Positions 33,366 through 42,245 of a stretch of 64,000 nucleotides of DNA are shown piece by piece. The stretch lies in NCBI RefSeq assembly GCF_023061285.1, contig NZ_JAKGAM010000017.1, positions 1 through 64,000 on the forward strand, written 5' to 3'. Every line of letters starts with the position of its first letter. The stretch's first letter is position 1. The position numbers were made by a program, and so were the translations under genes. The notes beneath the pieces are model-generated. The model did no database searches. It saw only the letters and a program-made list of their open reading frames with translations, and had not been told where the DNA came from. This stretch comes from Chromohalobacter nigrandesensis. Its GTDB lineage: Bacteria; Pseudomonadota; Gammaproteobacteria; Pseudomonadales; Halomonadaceae.

Positions 33366-34436
33366 ATGATAACCCGAACACCCACCGCTTTGCAGAGCGG
33401 AAATGCCACGCACGGCGAAGACGCCTCCGAAGGCGTCACCTTGACCCTGCGTCAGGGCACACAGGATTGGCAAGCCCAGTTGCGCGACGCGGTGCGCGAC
33501 CCGCGCGCACTGTGCCGCCACCTGGGGCTCGATCCGGCCTGGCTGCCAGGCGCCGAGGAGGGGCACACGCTGTTCCCGGTGCGCGTGCCGCACGCCTATC
33601 TATCGCGCATTCACCATGGCGATGCGGACGACCCCTTGCTGCGCCAGGTGCTGCCCCTCGAGCGGGAAAGCGACAGCGTCGCCGGTTTCGTCGGCGACCC
33701 TCTCGAGGAAGCCGAGCACCGCCCGCGCCCGGGGTTGATCCACAAGTATCGCAATCGCGTGCTGCTGATCGCCAGCCCGGCCTGCGCCATCAATTGTCGC
33801 TACTGCTTTCGTCGGCATTTCCCCTACGCCGAGAATTCACCCTCGCGCGCGCAGTGGGAATCCACGCTCGATTACCTGCGTCAGGACACCTCGATCAACG
33901 AAGCCATTTTTTCCGGTGGAGACCCGCTGGCCTCGCCGGACCGGCGCCTGGCCTGGTTGGCCGAACGCCTCGCGGACATCCCCCATCTCAAGCGCTTGCG
34001 TCTGCATACGCGCCTGCCGGTGGTGATTCCCGACCGCGTCGACGGCGCGCTGCTCGACTGGCTGACGGCCACGCGGCTGCAGACCGTGATGGTGGTGCAC
34101 ATCAACCACCCCAACGAGATCGACACGCACGTCGCCGACGCCATGGCGCGGCTACGCGGCGCGGGCGTCACGCTGCTCAATCAGAGCGTGCTGCTGCGCG
34201 GTGTCAACGACGACGTCGAGACGCTCGCGCGGCTCTCCGAGCGGCTTTTCGATGTGGGGATCCTGCCTTATTACCTGCATGTGCTCGACCCCGTCGAAGG
34301 AGCCGCGCATTTCGATGTATCCGATGCCGAGGCGGTATCGCTGGTCGAGACGCTACGCGCCCACCTCGCCGGCTTTCTGATGCCGCGCCTGGTGCGTGAG
34401 ATTCCGGGGGAGGCCAGCAAGACGCCGCTGGCCTAG
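33366..34436 (+). CDS. epmB: L-lysine 2,3-aminomutase for EF-P modification
   Basis: 356-aa radical SAM enzyme converting L-alpha-lysine to (R)-beta-lysine for EpmA. The cluster motif CAINCRYCFRRHFPY (CxxxCxxC) and the GGDPLASPDRRLAWL, HTRLPVVIPDRV blocks fit EpmB rather than the longer catabolic KamA. PLP lysine lies in the C-terminal half. AGGAAA is ten bases upstream of the ATG. Divergent from efp. Confidence 0.94.
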   Translation: MITRTPTALQSGNATHGEDASEGVTLTLRQGTQDWQAQLRDAVRDPRALCRHLGLDPAWLPGAEEGHTLFPVRVPHAYLSRIHHGDADDPLLRQVLPLERESDSVAGFVGDPLEEAEHRPRPGLIHKYRNRVLLIASPACAINCRYCFRRHFPYAENSPSRAQWESTLDYLRQDTSINEAIFSGGDPLASPDRRLAWLAERLADIPHLKRLRLHTRLPVVIPDRVDGALLDWLTATRLQTVMVVHINHPNEIDTHVADAMARLRGAGVTLLNQSVLLRGVNDDVETLARLSERLFDVGILPYYLHVLDPVEGAAHFDVSDAEAVSLVETLRAHLAGFLMPRLVREIPGEASKTPLA

Positions 34437-34469
34437 ATGACTCTCACGGTTGCCGCCTGCCAACCGACT

Positions 34470-35063
34470 TCACGCCGACAAGGCGCGCGCCACGATGTCG
34501 CGTTCTCGTTCGGGCAGCGTCAGCGCTGACGCCAGCTCGTGCCCACGCGGCGACATCTTGCGCCAGGTCTTGGCGACGATGCGCACCAGCTTGTCATCAT
34601 CATGCTCGCGGGCGAAATCGCTGAAATAGTGCGCCATGAAGACCAGGCAAGCGGTGTCTTCCAGCGCTTGGGTATCCGCGTCACGCTTGAGGTTCTCCTT
34701 GCGGATCAAGGCACCGACATGCGCCACCGCCGCCTCGTCGTAGCCTGCCTCGCGGACGATCGTCTCCGCCAGAGCCGCTTGTCGACGCCCGAGATCGCGC
34801 CGCCAGGCCAGATAGCTGGGACGATCACGCGGGTAATCGTCGCGCGGCACTTCCCAGCGTCTCAGATGCTGGGCGCGCACCGCCAGCTGCAACGGCTCCG
34901 AGGCCTCCGGAGCGACCCGCGCCAGCCAGTCGCTCATGCGCTGGGCATAGAGCAGCTCGGCGGGTTGTTCACCGCCCTCTTCCGTCATTGCGCGCTTTGG
35001 ATCCTCGGCATGGGCCGCGTCCAACGCCGTCTTTGCGCGCTGAAAGGGCGTATTCTCGGGCAT
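34470..35063 (-). CDS. DUF4202 protein
   Basis: 197-aa soluble helical protein. The pattern QHLRRWEVPRDDYPRDRPSYLAWRRDLGRRQA, then DTQALEDTACLVFMAHYFSDFA and KTWRKMSPRGHELA is that of DUF4202, an uncharacterised family with HD-like helices. AAGGAGG is five bases before the ATG at 35063. It follows the DUF3465 gene on the same strand (47-base gap) and converges on epmB. Confidence 0.85.
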   Translation of the reverse strand: MPENTPFQRAKTALDAAHAEDPKRAMTEEGGEQPAELLYAQRMSDWLARVAPEASEPLQLAVRAQHLRRWEVPRDDYPRDRPSYLAWRRDLGRRQAALAETIVREAGYDEAAVAHVGALIRKENLKRDADTQALEDTACLVFMAHYFSDFAREHDDDKLVRIVAKTWRKMSPRGHELASALTLPERERDIVARALSA

Positions 35064-35110
35064 GCTGGCCTCCTTACGATGCGTGTTTAGACGTGTCTTC
35101 TGGCACAAGA

Positions 35111-35572
35111 CTACCAATAGCGCTGCCCATGATATTCCAACCAGCCGTCGGGATGATCGCCGCCGGGATCGCGATGCGTCCAGTGCACGACCCCGCCTTT
35201 AGAATTCCATTCGTACTCGCCGAAAAAGCCTACCGTGTCCCCGGCTTGCAACCCTTCGAGCCGAGGCGCCAAGTCGATGTTATGTGCGATAAGCACGGTC
35301 TGGCCGCTCGCCAGGCGCAGAATGAAGCGCTGATGGCGGCTACCTTCATCGTCATCCGGCAGCACGTGGTCCACCTCGCCGCGCGCCTCGACCTGAAGCC
35401 CGCTGTGATGCTGCTGGTAGGCCTCACGCAGGGTCACGACGCCTGAACGTGCCCCCTCGCCGGCCGTCGGTGCCGAAACCGATGGTGCCAGGACCGCCAG
35501 CGCCCCGGCCAGCACGAGTACCGCCGCCGCGAACGTCAGACCGAGGATGACCGCACGACGGCGCATGCTCAT
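35111..35572 (-). CDS. DUF3465 exported protein
   Basis: 153-aa protein with an N-terminal membrane segment or uncleaved signal (AVILGLTFAAAVLVLAGALAVL) and an OB-like domain carrying DDDEGSRHQRFILRLASGQTVLIAHNIDLAPR and FFGEYEWNSKGGVVHWTHRDP, the DUF3465 hallmark. Function unknown. It starts seven bases after the leuA stop and its GAGG ribosome-binding site lies inside the end of leuA, so it is read from the leuA transcript. Confidence 0.85.
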   Translation of the reverse strand: MSMRRRAVILGLTFAAAVLVLAGALAVLAPSVSAPTAGEGARSGVVTLREAYQQHHSGLQVEARGEVDHVLPDDDEGSRHQRFILRLASGQTVLIAHNIDLAPRLEGLQAGDTVGFFGEYEWNSKGGVVHWTHRDPGGDHPDGWLEYHGQRYW

Positions 35573-35579
35573 GCCGACC

Positions 35580-37295
35580 TCAGACCTCGCCAAGCGTCTC
35601 GGCGGTGACGTTGGGCGCCGGCGCCTGCTGAGTACGCCAATGGCGATTCAACGCGCCGAGCACGGCCTTCATGGAGGCGCTAGTGATGCTCTCGTCGATG
35701 CCGACCCCGAATATCGGCGTCTGCTCGACACGCACCTCGACATAGGCCACCGCTTCGGCATCGGCGCCTTGACCGCGCGAATGCTCGTGATAGTCGATGA
35801 TCTCGACATCCAGCCCGTGGGCCGCCAGCGCCTTGATGAAGGACGCCAGCGGGCCGTTGCCCTCGCCGGTAACCTGGCGACACTCGCCCTGTTCCTCGAT
35901 CTGGGCGTCGAGACGCACGCGGGGGCTGTCGTCATCCGAACTCAGGCGATGATTGATCAGCGCATAGGGTTCGCGGCTGGTGAGATATTCGTCCTCGAAG
36001 GTGCGATAGATCATTTCTGATGTGATCTCGCGTCCGGTGCGCTCGGCCACCGTCTGCACCACCTGGCTGAATTCGATGGACAGACGACGCGGCAGCTCGA
36101 TGCCGTGTTCCTGTTCCAGCAGATAGGAGACACCGCCCTTGCCCGATTGACTGTTGACGCGGATCACCGCTTCGTAGGAGCGTCCCACATCGAGCGGGTC
36201 GATGGGCAGGTACGGCACGCCCCAAGGGCCGTCGGGATTGTCGCGACGCTCGGCCATGCCCTTCTTGATGGCGTCCTGGTGCGAGCCCGCAAAGGCCGTG
36301 AAGACCAGGTCACCGACATACGGATGGCGCGGATGCACCGGCAACTGGTTGCAGTGTTCCACCTCACGCATCAGCGGCGTGATATTGGAAAAATCGAGCT
36401 GCGGATGCACGCCCTGGGTGTACATGTTCATCGCCAGGGTGACGATATCCACGTTGCCGGTGCGCTCGCCATTGCCGAAAAGCGTGCCTTCCACGCGGTC
36501 GGCGCCGGCCATCATCGCCAGCTCCGCCGCCGCCACACCGGTGCCGCGATCATTGTGCGGATGCACGCTCACCACCAGGCTATCGCGCCGCGCGACGTGA
36601 CGGCAGAACCACTCGATCTGATCGGCGTAGTGATTGGGTGTGGCGATTTCCACCGTCGCCGGCAGGTTGACGATCATCGGCTTGGCCGGCGTTGGCTGAT
36701 AGACCTCGCTGACCGCATCGACGATCTCCACGGCGAAATCCAGCTCGGTGGAGGTAAAAAGCTCCGGCGAATACTGGAAGGTCCAGTCGGTCTGCGGGCG
36801 GGCAGCCATCATTTCCTTGATCTGCGTCGTGGCATCCTGGGCGATCTGGATGCACTCGGCCTTGTCAACACCGAATACCACCCGGCGGAAGACCGGATCG
36901 GTGGCGTTGTAGACGTGCACGATGGCGCGCTTGACGCCTTCCAGCGCCTCGAAGGTGCGCTCGATGAGGTGCGGGCGCGCCTGAGTCAGTACCTGGATGG
37001 TGACGTCATCGGGGATCGCGTCGTCGTCGATCAGCTCACGCACGTAGTCGAAATCGATCTGCGAGGCCGAGGGAAAGCCAACCTCGATCTGCTTGAAGCC
37101 TGCCTTGACCAGCAAGTCGAAGAAGCGCCGCTTGCGCTCGAGATCCATGGGATCGATCAACGCCTGGTTGCCATCGCGCATGTCCACGCTGCACCACTCG
37201 GGCGGCTGCGTGATCCGCTGCGCCGGCCACTGGCGATCGGGCAAGTCGACGGCCTCGAAGGGACGATACTTGGTGGAAGGGTCCTTGAGCATCAT
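35580..37295 (-). CDS. leuA: 2-isopropylmalate synthase (second copy)
   Basis: 571-aa enzyme, same class as the copy at 8321-10012. [38 protein letters not shown] and [10 protein letters not shown] mark the catalytic barrel; the C-terminal domain is the leucine-sensing one. GAAGGAG lies before the ATG at 37295; the frame is open to 37571 but that part is leader. A strong 11-bp hairpin in the leader (37363-37396) suggests attenuation-like control, unlike the first copy, which faces an Lrp regulator. Confidence 0.93.
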   Translation of the reverse strand: MMLKDPSTKYRPFEAVDLPDRQWPAQRITQPPEWCSVDMRDGNQALIDPMDLERKRRFFDLLVKAGFKQIEVGFPSASQIDFDYVRELIDDDAIPDDVTIQVLTQARPHLIERTFEALEGVKRAIVHVYNATDPVFRRVVFGVDKAECIQIAQDATTQIKEMMAARPQTDWTFQYSPELFTSTELDFAVEIVDAVSEVYQPTPAKPMIVNLPATVEIATPNHYADQIEWFCRHVARRDSLVVSVHPHNDRGTGVAAAELAMMAGADRVEGTLFGNGERTGNVDIVTLAMNMYTQGVHPQLDFSNITPLMREVEHCNQLPVHPRHPYVGDLVFTAFAGSHQDAIKKGMAERRDNPDGPWGVPYLPIDPLDVGRSYEAVIRVNSQSGKGGVSYLLEQEHGIELPRRLSIEFSQVVQTVAERTGREITSEMIYRTFEDEYLTSREPYALINHRLSSDDDSPRVRLDAQIEEQGECRQVTGEGNGPLASFIKALAAHGLDVEIIDYHEHSRGQGADAEAVAYVEVRVEQTPIFGVGIDESITSASMKAVLGALNRHWRTQQAPAPNVTAETLGEV

Positions 37296-37682
37296 GGCGT
37301 TATCTCCTTCTGCGGTATTCAAATGACGGGAATCGAATGCCCTGCACCGGCCCGAACACGACGACGCCCCGCGGCGGATAAGCCTCGCGGGGCGTCGGCA
37401 ATGACATGACACAGCGGCTCGCGAATCGCATCGCGGGCCGAAGAGCGCGTGACGACGGCGCGGCAAGCATTCGGAAAGGTCGGGGAGAGAGTGGCGGTAT
37501 TCGACATGGCTGACATTATCTTCGTTGGACTGGGCTGCGTTAGACCGGGAGGGTGACGATGCACGAGGCATCCCGTCGGCTCATAGGCCGATGGTAAGTC
37601 GTAGGTCTAAGCGTATTAGTCGCATGTCGAAGATCGTCATATAGCTAACTAAACAGCTGTACGCATGGCTGTCAACCGCCCC
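37296..37682. other. Leader and promoter region of the second leuA
   Basis: 387 bases without a supported gene. Contains a perfect 11-bp hairpin GACGCCCCGCG/CGCGGGGCGTC at 37363-37396 and, further upstream, a possible 14-residue leader ORF (37584-37540) reading [14 protein letters not shown] with Ile, Val, Leu and Val near its end. No T run follows the hairpin. A longer minus-strand ORF from 37516 overlaps the hairpin. Emfourin gene ends at 37683. Confidence 0.5.
37363..37396 (-). promoter_or_regulatory. leuA: Leader hairpin upstream of leuA
   Basis: 11-bp perfect GC-rich stem with a 12-base loop, about 70 bases before the leuA start. Candidate attenuator or pause hairpin; lacks a U tract, so not a classic terminator. 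Confidence 0.5.
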
Positions 37683-38033
37683 TCACGATGATGGTGCCTC
37701 CTCGTCGAGCGCTGCCTGGCCGTCTCGCCACAGGCGCACCAGCCACGCCGGAGCATGCGACTCGTCGAGACAGCGCTGCCAATGCGACTCCCCGGTACAC
37801 CGCGAGGAAAGCGTGAGGCGGAAGAAACGACCATCGGGCGACGTGTGCGCTGCCTCTGGCAGCGTCGCCAGAGCACGCAAGCCCGCGTCGAGATGCGCCC
37901 ACTGCAAGGGTGTCAGCCGGTCGCAATCGATCTCGCGCGGCGCGACCAACCCCGGCAGATAAGCGAAACCGCCCTCACGCGCGACGCCCAAACGTATATC
38001 GCCCGACAACACCGGAAGCTCGGTGTGGCTCAT
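37683..38033 (-). CDS. Emfourin-type inhibitor of protealysin
   Basis: 116-aa small protein downstream of and overlapping a protealysin-like M4 peptidase gene by four bases (ATGA). It has the emfourin layout: a beta-rich N-terminus with VAREGGFAYLPGL and a central RFFRLTLSS strand. In Serratia the same gene pair encodes protealysin and its specific inhibitor emfourin. The coupled arrangement supports dosage-matched synthesis. Acidic C-terminus. Confidence 0.78.
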   Translation of the reverse strand: MSHTELPVLSGDIRLGVAREGGFAYLPGLVAPREIDCDRLTPLQWAHLDAGLRALATLPEAAHTSPDGRFFRLTLSSRCTGESHWQRCLDESHAPAWLVRLWRDGQAALDEEAPSS

Positions 38034-39073
38034 GAGACGACGCCCACCTCGCGCCAGGCCTCATCCACCGCGCGACGCTCGCGGCTCTCGCGCCCATGCA
38101 GGCGTTCGGCGTGCTCGAGCGTGAGGGCGGCGAAGGCCGCGAAATCCGCCTCTCGGCTCAATGCCGCGTCGCGCATCGCCGCGTACCATACCGGTCCTAC
38201 GCTTACCCAGGCGGGTGACTCGAGGGCCACTGCGGCAAGATAAAACGCCCGGTTGGGAATGCCTGAGTTGATATGCACGCCGCCGTTGTCGGCTTGCGTG
38301 TCGACGAAATCGCGCATGTGGCCCGGCTGCGGATCACGCCCCAGCACGGGATCGTCATACGCCGTGCCCGGCGCCTGCATGGAACGTAACGCCTGGCCTT
38401 GCACGCGATCGGTCAACAGTGCCGCGCCGATCAGCCAATCGGCATCCTGGGGCGACTCGCCAGCGCGGTACTGCTTGACCAGCACCCCGAATACATCGGC
38501 CAGCGACTCGTTGAGCGCCCCCGCCTGATCGGCATAGATCAGGCCGACATCGCGCTCGATCACACCGTGAGTCAATTCGTGCGCAATCACCTCCGGCGCC
38601 GCCGTGAAGCGCCGAAACAATTCGCCGTCACCATCGCCAAAGACCATCTGCGAGCCGTTCCAGAACGCATTGTCGTAGTCGCGAGCGTAATGCACGGTAC
38701 CGATCAACGGCATGCCCTGTTCATCGATGGAATCGCGCTCGAAGACCTCCCAGTAGAACCGATAGGTTGCCCCCAGCCATTCATAGGCTTCGTCCACGGC
38801 CGGATCGCCGCTTTCGGGCTGGCCTTCGTCGCGCACCAGGCGTCCGGGCAGCGTTTGCTCGTGCTCGGCGCTGTGAATTCGACGGTCGGGGCGCCCGGCA
38901 ACGGCTCGCGCCGCATCCCGCTGCGGTGCCGGCGCGCCACGCTGGCGAAACCAGTGATCGGCCTCGAGCGTCTGCTGGGCACAACGACGTAGGCGTACCG
39001 ACCCTTGCGCCGCGACACGCTCAAGTACGTGGGGCGGCATGAAGCCGCACGCTAAAGTCTTCGGATCTGACAT
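38030..39073 (-). CDS. Protealysin-like M4 metallopeptidase
   Basis: 347-aa thermolysin-family zinc protease without a Sec signal, like protealysin. The N-terminus has the short propeptide with CGFMPPHVLERVAAQG, matching the PPYIL-type motif of protealysin precursors. HELTHGVIERD is the HExxH zinc site, NESLADVFG supplies the third ligand Glu, and GGVHINSGIPNRAFY contains the catalytic His. Start at 39073; longer frame to 39124. Coupled to the emfourin gene. Target proteins unknown; related enzymes cleave actin in Serratia. Confidence 0.88.
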   Translation of the reverse strand: MSDPKTLACGFMPPHVLERVAAQGSVRLRRCAQQTLEADHWFRQRGAPAPQRDAARAVAGRPDRRIHSAEHEQTLPGRLVRDEGQPESGDPAVDEAYEWLGATYRFYWEVFERDSIDEQGMPLIGTVHYARDYDNAFWNGSQMVFGDGDGELFRRFTAAPEVIAHELTHGVIERDVGLIYADQAGALNESLADVFGVLVKQYRAGESPQDADWLIGAALLTDRVQGQALRSMQAPGTAYDDPVLGRDPQPGHMRDFVDTQADNGGVHINSGIPNRAFYLAAVALESPAWVSVGPVWYAAMRDAALSREADFAAFAALTLEHAERLHGRESRERRAVDEAWREVGVVS

Positions 39074-39165
39074 CGACTTGAGTCCTCGATCGGCTATCGA
39101 ACATACCCAGGCAGTGTGGCTCAAGATGGCCGATCATGCGCAACGAGGCGATGCCGCTACCACGC

Positions 39166-40878
39166 TTAGACCGGCGTCATCCGATAGCGCGCAGCATTCA
39201 CGGCTTCCTTAAGTTCCCCCAACTGACCGATAGCGTCGTCATCAAGGCGCTGATCGAGGCGCCGCTTGGGATTGCGCGTGTTGAGCACGACATGCACTTG
39301 ATTGGGCGTGCCATGACCATCGTGACGCTGAACCCAGGCCAGTGCGCCGTTGGTGTAAAGGGCAAGAGATCCGATCGGCGCCATACCGAAGCGACGGATA
39401 TAGCGCTGCACCCAAGTATTATCGAAGCCTTCGGCTTGTGTCATCAGATGTCGGTAGACCTCGCGCTGCGTCCAGGCGGCGCGTCCGGGTCGCGGGCGCG
39501 TCATCACGTCGGCGACATCCACCACCGCCATCATGCGGGCCAGCTCGGGCAACGCGTCCCCTCGTTTGCCCGCCGGGTAGCCGCTGCCATCGAGGCGCTC
39601 ATTGGCCATGCCGAGGACTTGCTCGACGACATCACCATCCAGCCAGCGGCAGTCGTCCAGGCGCTCGCGTATCAAACCCACATGGGTATGGAGCTGTGCT
39701 TGCTCTTCCGGGCTCAGCGTCTCGTCACGCAACAGAGTATCGGGCAGCATGCCCTTGCCCAGATCGTGAAGCAGGGCACAGGCGACCACGGCCTTGAGAC
39801 GTTCTGGCGCCATATGCCGCGACTGGGCGAGATCCAGCATCCGCACGGCCACCATCAGACTGTGCTGCACCAGATGCGACTCCTGGGTGAGACAGGCGCT
39901 CGCATAAAGCAGCGCCTGACGGTCCTGCTGCCACAGCGCCAGCAGCGTGTCGGTACTGCGTGAAAGCTGTATCGAGGCCACCGAATCGCCGCTTTTCAAC
40001 TGCACCAATTGCGCGTTGAGATAGTCGGCGACTTTCTTGAGACGGGCCGCCATCGCGCCCCCCGGCTGCGACTTCGTGCGCCGCTGGCGTGCCGTATCCC
40101 GCCGAGCATCGCTGGGTGATTGAAATAACGCTGAAGGTTCCAGTGGACGTCCTGTATGCATGACGGTACGTGCGCTTTCGCGCTCGACTTCCTTGACGCA
40201 GTACCACACCAGGCGCTCCATCCCGGACGATAAACCGATAAACTCGCAGCCCGCCTGTGCCTGCGTCCATGCCTCGTCGGTATGCACGTGACGGACATTG
40301 GCCGGCAATTCGAAATGACGCTGGTTGGGAAACGTCAGGCGAATGCTATCGATGGTCTGCTCGGGCTTGAGCGCGGCGGCCGCAGCCAACGGCAGTTCAA
40401 CCAGGCAACCGCCCAGCGAGAGGTTGCAAAGCCGCCCTTCATACGGCGTGTCCTCGCCCGCCACACGCAATGTGACGCCGACCTCCATGTCGGCACGCAG
40501 ACTGGCTCGAAAGCTCTGGCGTCGATGCACCACGGACACCGCTTGCGGATAGTCGCACACGGCCAGCAGGCGCTCACCTTGCTCGCGCCATTCATTTACC
40601 GCGAGCGCCTGTGTGGTCAGCATCGCGCCCTCGACCTGCCCCATCAACTGGAATGTCTCGCCGCGCCGCAGCCGAGGGACGATCTCGCGGACCGCAGAGA
40701 CATCCAGGCATAGCGACTCCTCCTGGACGATATCCATGACTACCACGGGCCACGGCGCCCCGTCGCCACTCTCGAAGCATAGGCTTGCGCCCCCGGGCAG
40801 GGTGAGGGCCCCGAGAAAGCCGTAAAGTTCGCCGGGGTGCGTGACGTCTTGGGGTGGTGCGGAATCAGGTGGCGACAT
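39166..40878 (-). CDS. PilZ domain fused to a degenerate HD-GYP domain
   Basis: 570-aa cyclic-di-GMP signalling protein. Residues ~20-110 resemble the YcgR N-terminal domain, ~117-235 are PilZ with RRQSFR (119-124) and NLSLGG (152-157), both c-di-GMP contacts. Residues ~330-480 are HD-GYP-like: HD at 371-372 (LLHDLGK), HTHVG at 397-401, but the HHE of HHExxDGxGYP is replaced by ANE (425-427) before RLDGSGYP. Loss of those metal ligands suggests the phosphodiesterase may be inactive, making this a c-di-GMP effector. Alone, upstream of serB's terminator. Confidence 0.85.
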   Translation of the reverse strand: MSPPDSAPPQDVTHPGELYGFLGALTLPGGASLCFESGDGAPWPVVVMDIVQEESLCLDVSAVREIVPRLRRGETFQLMGQVEGAMLTTQALAVNEWREQGERLLAVCDYPQAVSVVHRRQSFRASLRADMEVGVTLRVAGEDTPYEGRLCNLSLGGCLVELPLAAAAALKPEQTIDSIRLTFPNQRHFELPANVRHVHTDEAWTQAQAGCEFIGLSSGMERLVWYCVKEVERESARTVMHTGRPLEPSALFQSPSDARRDTARQRRTKSQPGGAMAARLKKVADYLNAQLVQLKSGDSVASIQLSRSTDTLLALWQQDRQALLYASACLTQESHLVQHSLMVAVRMLDLAQSRHMAPERLKAVVACALLHDLGKGMLPDTLLRDETLSPEEQAQLHTHVGLIRERLDDCRWLDGDVVEQVLGMANERLDGSGYPAGKRGDALPELARMMAVVDVADVMTRPRPGRAAWTQREVYRHLMTQAEGFDNTWVQRYIRRFGMAPIGSLALYTNGALAWVQRHDGHGTPNQVHVVLNTRNPKRRLDQRLDDDAIGQLGELKEAVNAARYRMTPV

Positions 40879-40905
40879 CTCGGTCTCGACGCTGACGAAA
40901 CGAAA

Positions 40906-40935
40906 ACGAGCACCTCCGTTACGCGGCGTGCTCGT
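40906..40935 (-). terminator. serB: Terminator of serB
   Basis: 8-bp stem ACGAGCAC/GTGCTCGT with a 14-base loop; on the minus strand it is followed by TTTCGTTTCG. It lies between the serB stop and the start of the PilZ/HD-GYP gene. Confidence 0.65.
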
Positions 40936-40997
40936 GTAAGGATATGTAATCTATTATCGACTGTATCATGAACGACTTGAATAGCGCTTGGCAGCAA

Positions 40998-42221
40998 CTA
41001 CAAACGAGTCAGTTCGTCTTCGTGATAGCCCAGCAGATAGAGCACGGCATCCAGCCCTAGCGTGCTGATCGACTGCTGCGCCTGCTGGCGTACCAATGGC
41101 TTAGCGCGGAAAGCAATGCCAAGCCCTGCGCTTTCCAGCATCTTGAGGTCATTGGCACCATCGCCCACGGCCACGGTCTGCGCCATATCCCAGCCTTCAC
41201 GCCGCGCGATCTCGCCCAACCACCAGGCCTTGCGCTCGGCGTCGATGATCGGCTCGCGCACCTCGCCGGTGATCCTGCCCTCGTGAATCACCAGCTCGTT
41301 GGCATGAATTTCGTCGAAACCCAGACGCTCCTGCAGGTAACGCGCGAAATAGGTAAAGCCTCCGGAGATGATCGCAGTGCGATAGCCCAGACGCTTGAGA
41401 TGCGCCATCAAGCGTTCGACGCCGTCCATCAACGGCAGATTCTCGGCAATCTCGCGCAGCACCGACTCGTCGAGCCCTTCCAGCTTGGCCATGCGCTCGC
41501 GGAAGCTCTGCTTGAAATCCAGCTCGCCGCGCATGGAACGCTCGGTGACGGCGGCCACCTCCTCAAAGACACCGTGGCGGCGCGCCAGCTCATCGATCAC
41601 CTCGGCCTGGATCAGGGTCGAGTCCATGTCGAAGCAGACCAAGCGCCGATGGCGACGCCACAGGGAGTCTTCCTGGATGGCGATATCCACGCCCTGGCGC
41701 GCGCCCAGCGCCAGCGCCTCTTCACGCAGGCGGGGTAGCTCGACCGCCGCCCCGCGCAGGATGCACTCCACGCAGGCACCATGGGGCGACTGTTCATCGA
41801 GGAAATCGCCCCCCGACAAACGTGCAATACGCTCGACGCTCAACCCATGCGCCGCCGCCAGCTCACCGACGTCGACGAGAATCCCCGGAGGTAGCTGCGG
41901 CGCCATCAGGGTCAGGATCAGGCGCGGCATTTCGGCCTGGGCCTTGAGGGTTTGCCACGTATCCGCCGAGACCGCATCGACCTCGACGCCGAGCACCTGT
42001 TCGTCCAGGTCTTGCCCGGCGAGATGTTCGTTCAGTTGCGCTTTGAAGGTATCAGCGCCTACGTCGGCGTTCACCAGCATCTCGAAGGCGACATAGCCCA
42101 ACGCACTGTGCTGATGAATGTCCACTAGCCGCGCCTGGCATGCCGTCAAGGCCGCGCCCAGCGCCGCCAGTTGCCCCGGGTGGTCGGGGCCACCGGCGCG
42201 AATCAATAATCGCTGTGTCAT
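40998..42221 (-). CDS. serB: Phosphoserine phosphatase with ACT domains
   Basis: 407-aa HAD-superfamily enzyme for the last step of serine synthesis. The N-terminal ~180 residues hold two ACT-like domains as in Pseudomonas and Mycobacterium SerB; the catalytic domain starts CFDMDSTLIQAEVIDELA (nucleophile Asp), and has ISGGFTYFA, then VGDGANDLKMLESAGLGIAF. AGAGG lies before the ATG. It lies 24 bases after parC on the same strand. Confidence 0.95.
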   Translation of the reverse strand: MTQRLLIRAGGPDHPGQLAALGAALTACQARLVDIHQHSALGYVAFEMLVNADVGADTFKAQLNEHLAGQDLDEQVLGVEVDAVSADTWQTLKAQAEMPRLILTLMAPQLPPGILVDVGELAAAHGLSVERIARLSGGDFLDEQSPHGACVECILRGAAVELPRLREEALALGARQGVDIAIQEDSLWRRHRRLVCFDMDSTLIQAEVIDELARRHGVFEEVAAVTERSMRGELDFKQSFRERMAKLEGLDESVLREIAENLPLMDGVERLMAHLKRLGYRTAIISGGFTYFARYLQERLGFDEIHANELVIHEGRITGEVREPIIDAERKAWWLGEIARREGWDMAQTVAVGDGANDLKMLESAGLGIAFRAKPLVRQQAQQSISTLGLDAVLYLLGYHEDELTRL

Positions 42222-42245
42222 ATGGCCTCTTCTGCCTTCTTTCTT

